NCBI RefSeq assembly: GCF_019112545.1
Contig: NW_025064906.1
Location: 289,100 to 353,099, forward strand
Reading direction: 5' to 3'
From: Guyanagaster necrorhizus
Taxonomy: Eukaryota; Basidiomycota; Agaricomycetes; Agaricales; Physalacriaceae
DNA length: 64,000 nt
Of the stretch, positions 10,560-23,741 are shown piece by piece. Every line of letters begins with the position of its first letter. The stretch's first letter is position 1. Below the pieces are notes generated by a model that saw only the letters and a program-made list of their open reading frames with translations, was not told the origin of the DNA and searched no databases. A program made the translations under genes and the position numbers.

Positions 10560-12300
10560 GGTTCAAGTGAGTGACTGCGACTGAAGCCATCATCAAACTC
10601 TACCATTTGTTTAAGAATACCGAACGTTCGGTTTCTCGTGACGAATTCCGAGGATTGGGTGGTAGCTCACTTACACAATCCTCTTGATGGCGGGGCGCCT
10701 GAGGTCGTATCATACCTCTGGAAAACGCGTGGAAAACCGTATGGAAGTATGCTGTGCCGATATGAAGCAATAGACTATTGGAGAAAGGATGTAGGGACTA
10801 TCTATGCAACGTTGTGTTGGATTAGCAAGCAGGAGCTCCGTCGTATCTCGCCGGCCAAGCTCGATACCCCTTTATGTCAGGATGGACAATATATACTGAA
10901 TACCATCTGTCGAGCACCCTCACCGCGTTTCTGCTTATCGCTACGCTGTGTGAGGGTGAGTATCTACTTCTATTACTTCGTATATCTCACTGACTAGTAT
11001 CCTGTAGTTTCTACATTAAAGCTAACAGTGTATTCTAATAGGTGCTACGAACGCGTGTCACTTTCTTAGACGTTGATGGAATGGGTACGTCCTAATCAGT
11101 AATATGTGATAATCACGGGTAGTATTTGACTTCAACCTACCTGATTGGACGAAAACACGAACGTATCTGGCGGTTGAGGGAGAGCGATGAGACCCTCAGG
11201 TAGTTATAGTCAGATGAAAACAGAGACACGGCGTGCTGATGAGCGGTCGACGTCTGTGGGGAGAAGGAGGAGATGCTGGGTAGCATAGTCTTTTACTTGG
11301 ATAAATCTCTTTATGTGACTCGGCATGGCGGAGCTGCCGTCTGTTTGACAAGGCTTCTCGTATCTTCGTATCTTCAACAAGTTTCGGAAAGAATGATCGG
11401 TCGCGGACTAGTCTTTTTACCTTTACCTCTCAGATTCGGGGATCCTATCCTTCATAATGGTCCTCATGAGCACTTTGCAGCAATTTCGCGAATACTGGTG
11501 GGGAAGGGACGACTTTCTCATTGCCAACACGGTTATACATTTTCCTGCCTTCCCAAACCATGTCTTTACCTTCTGCGGCTCCCAACTTGTAGTCCACAAG
11601 GATTACATCTACCTCTTCGAGCGGCTACAGACCTTTTCTCAGTATCAAAGGAATTACTCGTGGGGGAATCGTTCTGAACGGGCATCGAGGTATCGGAAAG
11701 TTTATATTCATCTTCTACGCCCTCGTCCGATGTCTGCAGGAGTCGCGGGATGTCATCTTCTACTTCTATCATCAAACTGTTCATTTCTCAAAAGATGACG
11801 TCAAAGAAGTAGGCCTCAACCATGACTTGATTTACACTCCTCCATGGTGTCTCATGGACAGTTACAATGGAGAATGTCCTCCGTCAGAACTCGTTAAGCA
11901 CGGTTATGTCTTGCTATATATCACAGCGTCTCTTACCTCGTCTCTGTCGACACAGAGATGCCCAAGAAACACCGTATTTTCTCTACAGAACGCTTCAAGT
12001 CGCTCACCAAGCGAGTAAAGTGGAGACGTCGACAGGCAGACCTCTCTCCTTTGCACGAGTTACAAATCTCTATCGAGAAGCCATTGCTACCCACCCCGAC
12101 GGAAGAGTACACGACTGTACCTCCAGTTATCACTTACTGTCTGGTCGACCCCGTTGAGCTAACATCTTCCCCATCACCGCATATTAGTCTTGACCTCTGT
12201 CAGTCATTTTCTCCTCTGTCAATGATCGTCCACAGGACGATCGCTTTTACACCTTGCGTCGAGAGGTGTACAATTTGGTCACACAAGACAGTGAGGTGAG
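10560..12300 (+). pseudogene. Crinkler-like / STAND-like P-loop protein gene, decayed
   Basis: The first exon (10638 to about 10960) encodes DWVVAHLHNPLDGGAPEV and a Trp/Arg-rich segment. An intron-like GTGAGT near 10956 to TAATAG near 11041 leads to TRVTFLDVDGMG. Around 11490-11660 the text resembles the linker before the ATPase core (KDYIYLFERLQTFSQYQ). The frame then shifts by one and reads GGIVLNGHRGIGKFIFIFYALV at about 11664-11730, which is a Walker A motif. The Walker A Ser/Thr after GK is replaced by Phe, so nucleotide binding is probably lost. Further family-like text follows up to about 11900, then unclear exons to 12300. The family (CRN-like proteins with a P-loop NTPase) is common in agaricomycetes; assignment is from the motif and its context only. 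Confidence 0.5.
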
Positions 12301-12876
12301 CTTCTCCAACTAATTTTTCTGATCAAAGTGCTGATGTCTCTCATCTTGCAGCCAATGGCCCATATGTCCACCTTGTTATTTAGAGACCTCCGGTTTTCCG
12401 ATCCATTATGGTGCTTGGCTACTAGTTCCCTTCGAGTTGTTGACGAGACCGAAGCATTCACTCCATCAGATACATCTCAAAAGGTGCATACCACCGCGCC
12501 CGAATCATCCTCACCACTTTAACATAGAACTCTTATTTGAAACGACCCAAGGTGAGATGCTCCAGATTTGGTGCCAGTGAAGTTCCAGCACATTGCACTG
12601 TCATTTGAGTCAAACAAGAGACTGACCACACAATGTTCAATTGTCAGATGTTTGACCATGGTGGACAGACTGCCCAGAAGTTCAGTAAAGTTTGCTGAAC
12701 ACTGAAAGCCAACCAATGAGTATCTACATTTATGCACATTTGAGATATTACTTGCCAAGCATCCATATGTCAATTTGGAATGCAGAACTGACCTTTTGTT
12801 TTTGTTTTTCAAGTTTGTAGCTTGCAAGCCACATCTATATGTCAATAGCCACAACCTAAGGTGGCTTCCTTAGATA
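12301..12876. other. Boundary zone between CpG-normal and CpG-depleted DNA
   Basis: Up to about 12546 CpG is frequent; after that it nearly vanishes. A minus frame of 111 codons (12519-12854) has no recognisable motif. No transposon end is visible at the boundary itself. Confidence 0.5.
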
Positions 12877-14240
12877 ATGCTTCATGATGTGTTGGATCAC
12901 ATGCTAATCCCAGCTTCTTCTCAAGCATCCTTCATGTCACTCATGTCCCAAGGTGGCATCTCTGCAGATATTGTGGATATGATTATTGACAATGTTTATC
13001 ATTTTCATTGGCCTGATGACAGTGATGGTGGTGACCTTTCAGAGCTCAAATATCAATGCCACTCCACTTTAACATCATGTTCTTTGGTTTGTATGACATG
13101 GCTGCTATGCAGTCAATACCATCTTTTCTGAACCACAACTATATCCTTTGCTAATCATGCAACTTTTATGCATCTTATTGCCAGTCCACACTGCTCTTTC
13201 CTTGGCTTCATTCATATCTTAATTCTCAAGGATCTTGAAGGACTGAACAATGACAACAGTTATTCTAACATGTCCATCTTTGCCTGCAATTTAGTGAATC
13301 TTTTGCTCTTCAAGACTCCTTCAACCACCATGCCTTTCATATTACCCAACATCAAGAGGCTGCATATAACCAATGCCCCATTCTCTCTTATTTCAGAGGA
13401 GAACTTTGACACTTTTCTTCTTTTTCTATCCAGTCTCACCAGCACCACACACTTAGCTCTGAAATCATACATTTTCCATACTCTGGACCACATAATCTGC
13501 ATTCTGTCATCATGCAGAACCTTGGAGTCTGCATGTTTAGAATATAACCTGTGTATGGAAAGTCTGCCTTCAGAAAAAACAACTCCATCCTATCTCCCTA
13601 GACTTCCTGCTTCTTTATCATCTTTGCTATTTATTGTTGGCCATGAACTCAGCTTTATTTCTAAAAATCATTCCCATTGCTGGTCTATCACTGAAGCATT
13701 TGAGTATGTCTTTGACTCCTCAATATACTGTCCAATCATATGTATCATAATGATCTGGATTAAATTGCACTGATATTTATCATTTTCTTTGAGTAGATGC
13801 AGATACACTCTCTTGCAATGCAAACCTTGAGTACAACACAAATCTTGAATCTATCATATTTAAATTTGTTCCTATAAATAATGCCTTTAATAACATAAGG
13901 AACTGCACTTGACACATCCCTGAAATGCTTTGAAAAATCATGTCTTCCTCTATCAACAAAATAATCTTGACAGTCTGAATGGTGTTTGTGGTCCACTTTG
14001 ATAATCTTGATTGAAAGTCCATTGTTGAAACTCTGAGTTGGAAGAACTACAGGAATCTCAGGAGGTTTTCAGTTCTACAGATGAGAAAAAATATGATGGA
14101 TAAGTCAAAGGAATGGATCACTCAAAAGTTAAAGCTGATGATAGACAAGAATCTATCAATCAAAATTGTGGTCTGCAATGAGAGATGTGGTCAGTTTGTA
14201 GAAGGGTGCTTTGGATGGTGATTCAACTATTGTGTACTTA
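12877..14240 (+). pseudogene. F-box protein gene, decayed by in-frame stops
   Basis: The N-terminus has an F-box: ISADIVDMIIDNVYHF, then LTSCSLVCMTWLLCSQYHLF, the pattern of agaricomycete F-box proteins that recruit substrates to SCF ubiquitin ligases. A TGA at 13129-13131 breaks it, but the same frame continues for about 215 codons (to 13773) with Leu-rich repeats such as LPNIKRLHITNAP. A short AT-rich, intron-like stretch (about 13700-13796) leads to another segment (13797 to about 14240) containing NANLEYNTNLESIIF and VETLSWKNYRNL with four further TGAs. No frameshift is needed before 13700. It is the only clearly non-mobile gene in the CpG-depleted block. Confidence 0.65.
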
Positions 14241-14449
14241 TTAACAAGATATTATTATAACTGTTCTATTATCATACAGCCTCTAAATTTTCTCTATTAC
14301 CCAGTGGAATGTCTTCATAAGCATTGTGCCTCCTGAAGTTTCTACCAATACAAATCCTACTATGTCTGATGGCTTTATATTGTATCAAAGTTTCAGTATG
14401 TTTTATGAAAAGACACTTTTAGTATAATAGCTTTTTTAGTATGAGTTTG
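14241..14449. other. Left flank of Gypsy element 1
   Basis: AT-rich sequence with no gene. The last five bases before the LTR (14445-14449, GTTTG) pair with GTTCA after the 3' LTR as a decayed target duplication. Confidence 0.5.
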
Positions 14450-14908
14450 TGTTATGATTTTTCTGCTTTTATTCTTTATGTTCACAGTATTAACCCCTAT
14501 TCACACTTAGTCAGGGCACTTATACCAGTGCTTAGGACTATGGAGATGTTTTGATCAGCACAGCCATCACCAATCTGAAACACAAGCAACACCTCAACAA
14601 CAAGACAATTGGCCTATTGTAGGTAATCATGATACTCTAGGACAATGAGCATTATAGCACAAACACTTACAATTAGTAGTACTATATTTATCAAAAGGAT
14701 AAATGGTATATAAGTAGCATAGCCAGCACTATGTATCCCTAGTCTTGAACTATTCTTTATTCTATCACTTTACCTCAAGTCAACTACTTGTATTGATCTT
14801 GGGATATAACAGCTATAAACATATTATTGGACTTAAGCATAATTGTACAAACACAATACAGTGCTTACTTACTATGTGTTCTAGCTCACATGTCACTTGG
14901 ATCTAATA
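14450..14908 (+). repeat. 5' LTR of Gypsy element 1
   Basis: 459 bp. It contains a TATA box (TATATAAG, 14707-14714). 34 bp downstream of its start lies AGTCTTGAACTA (14741-14752), the expected transcript start and self-priming sequence. The terminal CA has become TA. Confidence 0.9.
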
Positions 14909-14922
14909 ATTAGTTTGAGACT
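14909..14922 (+). promoter_or_regulatory. Primer-binding site of self-priming type, element 1
   Basis: TAGTTTGAGACT (14911-14922) is the complement of LTR bases 14741-14752 except at two adjacent positions that form one decayed CpG. This is the Tf1/sushi arrangement, in which the transcript's own 5' end primes reverse transcription. Confidence 0.65.
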
Positions 14923-14940
14923 TCTAATTTCCCTTTCTTT

Positions 14941-17900
14941 ATGCCTATCATGAGTGAAGAAAACCAAATACCTGCCATCAACATTACTACTACTGATCTC
15001 ACAGACAAATTCTTTAAGCTACTAGCTTCTATTATTGGAACACTTTTAGGCTTACTTGTGATCATCACTCTTTGCTGCAGACATCAATCAGTTACAGCTT
15101 GAGTAGTCAGGCACTACCAATTCTTCCAACAAATCCAACAGATCCTTAGAAATATCACTTCTGACCTCTCCCTCTATAATATCTCTCCTTCTGCCAGAGT
15201 CTCCTTCCAGCCTGAGGCTGGAACTGTATCTGAAGCCAGGTCTAGCCACCCAAATGAAAGGGGCCTTCAAAAAGAAGAACTCTGATGACCAACCTACCTT
15301 TCTCAAGCAGCTAGCCAATGCAATGAGTATCTAAATATGAGATTCAGAAACCCATGGGTCCTGCCACACCTCTCTCCAGTCCCTGATCATGAGGACAAGA
15401 ACCTCTCCAATGATTTTTTTGAGGAGTCACCATCTCCTGACTCTTCCACTGCTTCCCATGAGTCTGGCATTGGAGACCATGCCTGGGACTCCATTGATGA
15501 GATTGCAAGACTTACAGAAAGGGGTTCTAGATATGTCACTCCCTGAGAAAGCCCCAGCTCTCCAGCTCCTAGTCCCATCCCCTTGACTCCCAGCAATCTC
15601 TATGACCCAAGGATCATTGAGCAGCTGATGGATGAGGAGAAGAGAAAGCTCAATCACCAGCAGCAGGAGGATGATAAAAGATATTACAATGTATAGTATA
15701 GACAATGACTCAGAGAAGAGCAAGCAGCAGAGTAGGACCCTGCCCCATCAGAATATTATAAGCTATATAAAGGTGAAGAGGGAGACTTATACTATGAAAG
15801 AGAAGAAGGCCTATTCCTAAGAATCTCCACTGATGAAGCTCAATAAATTGGAGTTGCAGACTCACTGCCCCTTAGCTCAGACATCAATGAGCCCTAAGAG
15901 TGGCCCAAGTGGAGACCCAACAATGAAGATGACTCCTGGTCTGCAGACTGGTGGGCCAACACTGAGATATATACTGCAGATGAAGTAAGATACCTTGATA
16001 ACAACTACAAGCTTCCACTCTCTACTTATAAAGAAAGTACCAGAAGCAGCAGCTCTCCCCCTTCTGACATCAGCTCTATACTTGAGGGGTATAGAATCTG
16101 AGTTTCTCTGAGAGCCAGAATTAGTCTCTGAGCTCTCTGACAATTCTTACATAGACATATCACTATCCTCTTCTTCAACAATGACTTCTACAATGACTTC
16201 TGCTGATATAATGAGGGAATAGAGAGAGAGAGTGGCAAAGAAACAGTGAGACCAAAAGACCTAAGCCTTTCTGACCTGACTAGCAGTCTACTGCTTAAAC
16301 TAATAGAGAGCTCTCTAGTGACTATTTGATCTTCTGAGCCAGTGGCCTATGATCAGCCTGATGCCTCTCTCAGAGAGAATAGAGGGAAGGGGGAGGATGA
16401 GAGAACCAATGAGGAGAAGGACCTTCCCAAGATGATTGACCTCTGGGTAGGGTATAGAGACACCAATGAAGAAGAACTGGAATGAATAATTCAAGAGACC
16501 AAAGAGGAGGAATTCAAAATGCTGTACCAAGAAGGGACAGCGACATTATGAAAGGAAGTCAGTTGGCTGATGACCCCTCTGGATAGGAGGTACTCAGTCA
16601 CTGACACTGAGAAAAAAAGATACATTTTACAATATGCTGCTACTGATTGTGCCATCTATATTTATAACAGTATGCACTCAGAAAACCAATTAAAGAATCT
16701 ATTAGCCTTCCATTATAAGGTGCAACTGATGCCAAACACTCTGCTGATACCTCCACAATGAGCCATATATATGACACTATCTATTGGCCCATATAGCCCA
16801 AACTCTAAGAACTATTATGATCTATCAGATTTCAAAATCCCTGGATCAACCAAGGAAGCTGACTCCTTGCCGGGGCTGGACAGACCTTGACCTCTGAACC
16901 AACTGGTGATGATCCTGAAGCCATATGACTGAGATTCACTATATGAGATGGGCAGATCATATGAAAGGAAGCATCTCCTGAAGAGAGTTCTATTATTAAT
17001 GATCACTCTCTCTACTCCTTCTCCAGCCCCCCTATAGAATAGAAACAACCTCCATTCAATAAATACTCTAACTCTATGAGGGCCTTATCTCTGAATGCCA
17101 CCATGCTGCAATGTAAACTCAATCTCCTATGCATCCCTTGTCTCTTTAAAGGAGCCTCTAATGACATTAATCAGTTTCTTGTTGACTGCAAACAGTACTT
17201 TAAGGTATACACAGCTTATCTAGGTTCTGATATGAATAAGGTAGTCTTTGCAGCATCCTACTTTAAAAGCAAGACAAAATAGTGATGGATCCTCATTGGA
17301 TCCACCCTTCATTCCAATATCTGCCAGCACCACCAATACCTATCCTGGATTGTTTTTAAACAAATAGTCCAAGATAAGTTTATTGACCTGGCTATCTAAG
17401 AAGTTCATAAGAACAAGATGAAGGAACTTCATATAGGTGATAAAATTGCCAGTAAGTACTTTGATAAACTAGAATGACTCAGAATGCAGACAGAGGTATG
17501 AGAAAGTGTCAATGATGATGGATGAATGATTGAGTACCTTAAAATAGAGGTACCTCTATCCTATATCAGTATGATCTCCAATATTAGCACAAACATTCTA
17601 AAGAGCTATGAAGCATGAAAGGTCTAGATTACAGAGATGAATAAAGAAAGGCTGTGACAGAAGACAGCTAGTGCTGAGATTATGATCAATCAGAAGAAAC
17701 TCCACCAGATGGGAAATAGAAAGAACATTGGAGGATCCTCCAAGCTCAGTCCAACTATAATTTTGACACCTTTCTACACTACTCAGAAGATAGACACTGA
17801 GACAATATACACTGGCACTGGCAAATCCATGGACATTGACCATCTCAAGAAGAAAGGCAAGTGCTTTAACTGCAGTCAGAAGAGTCATATATTCAGGGAC

Positions 17901-18032
17901 TGCCCAAAGAAAAAGTGCATAAGAGAGGATATCAGAGTGCAGATAGCTGAGCTACAAAGAAAAGCTGAAGGACTAGACAAACCCAGGCTGGACTCTAGGG
18001 TTAAGGAGGTAAAAGATGGGGCTGATGAGTGA
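14941..18032 (+). pseudogene. Gypsy element 1 Gag region
   Basis: The frame opens MPIMSEENQIPAINI and soon reaches a hydrophobic segment, LLASIIGTLLGLLVII, that is conserved in element 2. A long acidic, Ser/Pro-rich region follows (15337-16800). Then comes a capsid-like part around 17076-17282 (FKGASNDINQFLVDCKQYF). A zinc knuckle CFNCSQKSHIFRDC (17862-17903, CX2CX4HX4C) sits near the C-terminus. Stops are numerous, mainly TGA. The roughly 2-kb N-terminal extension before the capsid part is unusually long for Gypsy Gag. Confidence 0.75.
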
Positions 18033-18050
18033 GTGATTCCACTCAGTTGG

Positions 18051-21000
18051 CCAAAGAATCTAATGGTGTGTCAGTGGTAGCTATGGGTCAGACTCATATG
18101 TCTTCTGTAGATATAATTATTTATGTGCATTTAAATATACCCTGAATTCTCCAGACTACACCTGCATCTAAAGAATCACAACCCACCATGACTCAAGTGC
18201 CTGAGGGCTGAACAAAGGGAGAGACCTCTACTAAGTGGCTCAAGCCCTTCAACACAGAATGGACTTGGTGAGCTATATGAGAAGGAAAGGAAGGAGAGGC
18301 AATAGCTGCTCTCAAGGGCTGGATCTATCAGACCAAGACTGACAAAGTGGATCAAAAGCTAGTAGAAGAGCTACAGAAGGTAGAGCAGCAGAAGACTTTG
18401 GAATGGCTAGATGAACTCTGAGGATCAAAAAAGTTCATCTGACAACAGAAGATGCTAAAGAGGATCTGAGTGTGCATAAGATGAAAATGGATACAGCAGA
18501 GCTTTATCCACTGACCACACTCACACTAACACACACACAAAACTCTTAGTTTATGGGGGGATTATAATGTAATAAAAGTAGTAATCAACAAATATAATTG
18601 TCCTCTTCAATGAGATCACAGCACATGAACAGTAATAGCATGCTTACAACAATCCAAGGTCTCTCTAGGTCTTAAAGCTTTTCATTTTATCAGAACAAGA
18701 GGTGGCAAGAGGTGTTGCTGAGCCTCAAGACAAAGAGTACTGCAGCTCAATACAATACATCAAAACACTCTCACAAAACTCTCCAAATCATCCTAAGCAC
18801 AGCTCAGATCATCTCAACATCTCTAACACACACAATACATAACTCAAGGCTTTACACTCTAAGCAAAAACCAATCACAAACATGTCCACAAGTGCCACAA
18901 AGCACTGATCTCTGTTCACAAGCTTTCAAACTGATTGTAGACTCACAGAATTCAAATCTATATGATCCAGAGACACAAAACATGATAAAATGCCATCTGA
19001 TAGACCAAAGGGTTTGAACCTCTGTCACCTGTAGCACTGCATGTCACAAATACCTCAAAAACTCAAGATGGCACTCTTCAGATACTACTCTCTTATTTTC
19101 AGGTTAGAGCACAATCCAAATCTCTTATTGAATCAGGCTCAAGTTCTTTATAAGCTTCAATGCCTCACTTAGTTCTCACAGCTCTCTCTATGATGTTTAA
19201 TAATATGTTTATTCTCTTGCCCAAAGTTACAAACACAAATTCAGGGCCAGAGTGCAAGGCTTTCTGTGCCTAATATATTGCAACTGTGAGGGTCAGAAAA
19301 CTCTCCCTTCTACTCCTATAATGCAGTATTTAAATACTCTACTATGGTACTTACTAATACAATCCTACTATGGTATCTTCAAAGTATAGGACTCTGTGTT
19401 GGATCCCATGGGTACTATTTGCACACATATTGCAGTTGCTGCACTTATTCTCTTCTGAGCCAGGACTGTGCAATGTTTCCTTGCTAGCTGACCTTGGCTA
19501 GCTGGCCTAGCCAGGTCTGCTCACTTTTTTCTTGCCTCAGTGACACATCCCTAATAGCAGTAAACTGTTCTGGACTCTCAGAGTTATCTCTTATATCTGG
19601 AGTCAGCCACAATAGTTATGTTCTCTTCTCCAGTGTCTCAATATTCTCTCTGGCACATAAAATGCACTGCTTCTGGCCTGGCATGTATTAATTAACTTAC
19701 CCAATATAGTATATATCATACTATAGTATGATATGGGGTCTCTCACTGTGTTAAGTGTGCTAAAGCACTCTAAGTATGCATGTGAGTCTCTGAGCAGTAC
19801 ATGTGCTATTCATCTCTAAGAGTAGTATTCCTCTATCTATCCTCTTGTTGTCATTATTGCATTTCTCCATTCAGCATCCAGTTATTCAGATACCTTTCTT
19901 TGGGTCCTGGATCTCTGTTCTAAAGCATGTTCCATCAGTGCATTATTGATCAATGTGATCAGGATTGCTGATCATATTTTGATCATATTTTTTTTATTTT
20001 TAGCATGCCCTCTTGTAATGGTATTGGCACATTTAGGGCCAAGTGCTAGGATCTCACATGCAGTCTAACCCCTCTGGTATTAGTCTGCTACTAGGCCATG
20101 CACTCTACTTCTTGTTACTTCAGTTTAGCCTTATGATGACTAGGTTTCTATATGCTCTTATTTTATTCTCAGTTACATGCTTACTAGACTGAAATGCAGT
20201 TCATGTATTCTCAATTTTTGCAATTTTACATGCCTGAACATAGAGAGGGCATGTCAATGCATAGGCAGAATCTTATAACTAAGACACAGATTCAGACCCT
20301 TACTAATTGGGCAGATTTCACCATCACAGCTCTGATCAATAGTAGCTGTACTAGAAGTTCCATCAACTGAGCTTTTGTCGACAAGCATTGTCTCTCAACC
20401 AAAGCCACTGCTACTCCTATCCCAGTCTATAATGCTGATGGCACTAAGAATCAAGCTGAATCAATCACTGAATTTGTAGAACTCTGTTTGACAATTGGAG
20501 ACTATTTGGAGCAAATTGATTTCACTATCACAGAACTAGACACTAAGGAACTATTTCTTGAACATGATTGATTGATTTGACACAATTTGCTTATCAATTG
20601 GAAGACCAGACAGATTACTTTTACCTGGTGCTGCTGTCAGAAAATGCCATTCATACTCCTTGATACAGATCCTGAAGACAGATGGGATGAAGAGATAGAG
20701 GAGAGAGAAACTATCCTTGCAGTAGACCTCAAAGAAGCTCTGAAGATAAGAGCAGTTCATCATGCTAATGATCTTGTAGCCAAGACAAATGAGAAAAGGG
20801 AGGAGAAGATATTTGAGGAGATAGTTTCAGAATGGGCAAGGGACTACCACAATCTTTTCACCAAGAAAAGCTTTAACAAATTGCCTGCACTCAAACCATG
20901 AAACCACATGATCAAATTGATGCTGAACACTAGCACCAACTTATATTGCAAGATATACTCATTAGAATACTGTGAGCAACAGGAACTTGACAAATTTCTG

Positions 21001-23741
21001 AAAGAGAATCTTATCAGTGGGAGAATATGACTATTGAAGTCTCTAATAGCATCACCATTCTTCTTTGTCAAAAAGAAGGATGGCAAACCCTAGCCAGTAC
21101 AGGACTATCAGTGACTTAACAAAATGATCATCAAAAACTGATATCTGCTTTCCCTTATATTGGAATTAATAGATAAACTTCATAGTGCCTGATTCTACAT
21201 CAAGTTGGATGTCTGATGGAGATACAACAATGTGAGGATCAAGAAAGGAGATGAGTGGAAGATGGCATTCAGGACCAACAGAGGACTATTTGAGCTGACA
21301 GTTATGTTCTTTAGCCTGACCAACTCCCTGGCAACCTTCCAGTGGATGATGAATGACGTCTTCAAGGATCTTATTGCTACAGAAAAGGTAACAATCTATT
21401 TGGACAACATTCTAATAATGTTGAAGGGTAAGAAAGAGCACTGATGACTCATATGATAGGTACTTGAGCTGATGAGAGAGAATAAACTATTCCTCAAGGC
21501 TAAAAAGTGTGAGTTTGAGATACTAGAAACAGAATATTTAGAAGTCATCATCAGTGAGAGAAGCATTTGAATGGATCTAATCAAGGTAGCCAGAGTGATG
21601 GAGTGGCCAGAACTGACCAAGAAGAAGGAATTACAATCATTTCTTGGCTTCATGAACTTCTACTGCCAGTTCATATGAGACTACAGCAAGGTAGTACAAC
21701 CAATGATCCAGCTCACCAGGAATGCACCCTGGGCCTGAGGGTTATCACAACAATCAGCATTTGATGAACTCAAAAAATGATTGGCAGAGGACATAGTACT
21801 GGCCATTTCCAGTTAGGATGGAAAATTCTGAGTTGAGATAGACTCTAGTGAAGGGATGATCAGAGTGGTCCTATTGCAAGAACAGGATGAGAAATAGAGA
21901 CTCATTGCATTTCTCTCCAAGGCACTGATGCAGATGGAGCAGAATTATGAGATTTATGACAAGGAACTTCTGGCCATCATGCTCACCCTGACAGAATAGT
22001 GACATTACCTCATAAGAGCAACTTAAACCTTTGAAATATGGACTGACCATCAGAATCTCTGATATTTCTGATTTTCTCAAAAACTCAATTGCTGACAGGC
22101 CTGATGGGTAATAGAATTATCTGAATATCAATACATACTCTATTACAAAGCCAGCTCAGCAAACAAGAAGGCCAATCTGCTCAGTTGAAGAGCTGATTAT
22201 AATCAGGGGGAAGAGAACAATAAAGAAGTAGTGCTGCTTAAACTGGAGCACTTTTGAGCTATGATAATACTGATGAAAGAGGAGATACATGACAAAATTC
22301 AAAGTGCTATATGCTAATCAAACCTATGGGATCAAGAGATTGTGATATCCTTGAATCACAAATATGGTATCTCCTGAAATAATGACCTTCTCTTCTATGA
22401 TAGACAACTTTATATCTCTTATAACTGACCACTATGGGGGGAGATCATAGCAATAAGCCATGACCATGTAATGGCTGGATACCTGGGGATAGCCAAAATA
22501 AAGGAATTGGTACTGAGAGAGTATTGATGGCTGAAGATGTTAAAGGATGTCAAGAAGTATATTAAGAGATGTGAGACATGTCAAAGGGCCAAATCATCAA
22601 TCAAGGTCTGTACTGTGCCTCTACACCTGAATAAAGTTCTGACACAGCTATAGACTCACATCTCAGTTGACATGGTTATAGGACTTCTAAACTGCAATAG
22701 CTATAATGCTATTATTATTATCATTGATTGCTTTTCCAAAGCAATTATCCCAATCACATGTTCTACAGAGCTATCTTCAGAAGGATGGGTGAAATTACTC
22801 TAAGATGAGGTCTATACTAAATATAGCATGTCATAAGTTGTCATCTTAGACTGTGGACTGCAATTTGTCTCAAAATTTATAGACAATCTGTATTGCCTAC
22901 TTAACATTCATAGCAATGCTTTGACAGCCTACCACTCACAGACAGATGGTCAGACAGAGCACATCAATCAAGAAATCAAAAAGTATTTCTGTATATTTAT
23001 TAATTACCAACAAGATGATTGGACTGAATGACTGGCACTTGCAGCCTTTCAATACAACAACCATATTCACTCTGCCACCAGTAAAACTCCCTTCTTCATG
23101 AATCATAGCCAACATCCAAATATAGCTAAAACCACACACACCCACATATCCACCTCTGCATCAATGAACTTTGCAGCTGACATGACAAAGATCCATCTTG
23201 AAACAGAAACTGCACTTTAAAAAGCCACCAACATCATGAAGATGCAGTATAACAAACACTGATGCATATGTCATTTATTTTAAGTCAACAATAAGGTTTG
23301 GCTTGATATGACAAACCTCCACCTTCCATGCCTGAAATAGAAACTTGATGACAAGCATATCAGTCCCTTCATAATCACAGCAAAGATAGATGCTTCAGCC
23401 TATAAGCTCCAACTACTGCTGCACTGGCAAATCTATAACATATTCAACAAGGCTCTCCTAACTCCATTTATTGTCCTGGCTTTTCCTAATCAAGAATGAC
23501 CACCCTTGCCATCACTTGACCCAGTTGATGACAAAGAACATTATGAGATTGATCAAGTACTCCACTATAAAATGTGACAAGTATGTAAACATAATAAAAG
23601 TATGACTACTACTACTGACTATCTCATCAGCTGAAAAAGCTATAGACCAGAATTCAACCAATGGATCAATGAGTGTCATATGAATGCTGATGACACTATA
23701 TATGACTATGAATTATCCCAATGGTCTTAAAGAGAAGATAA
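18051..23741 (+). pseudogene. Gypsy element 1 Pol (split by solo LTR)
   Basis: Part one is 18051-18455 and part two is 20257-23741. Protease has ALINSGCTRSS near 20329, with the active Asp changed to Asn. The RT core around 21230-21444 includes GDEWKMAFRTNRGLFE and YLDN at 21397-21408, where YLDD is expected. RNase H and a zinc-binding integrase N-terminus (KRCETCQRAKSS near 22580) follow. The integrase core has SVDMVIGLLNC and, in place of DRGSQF, DCGLQF. A chromodomain lies near 23540-23700 (HYEIDQVLHYKM ... NQWINECHMNADDTIYDYE), which targets integration to chromatin marks. There are at least 30 stops, mostly TGA. It is non-functional. Confidence 0.85.
18456..20256 (-). repeat. Solo LTR (1.8-kb family) inserted in element 1 pol
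   Basis: It is the reverse complement of the 1.8-kb LTR at 40012-41813, end to end (1801 against 1802 bp). Its outer ends are TAAAGAGGATC (from TGAAGAGG by G to A) and GGCATGTCA. ATGC occurs on both sides (18452-18455 and 20257-20260), which may be the target duplication. Removing it rejoins the two halves of element 1 pol. It has no internal region, so recombination between two LTRs is likely. Confidence 0.85.
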
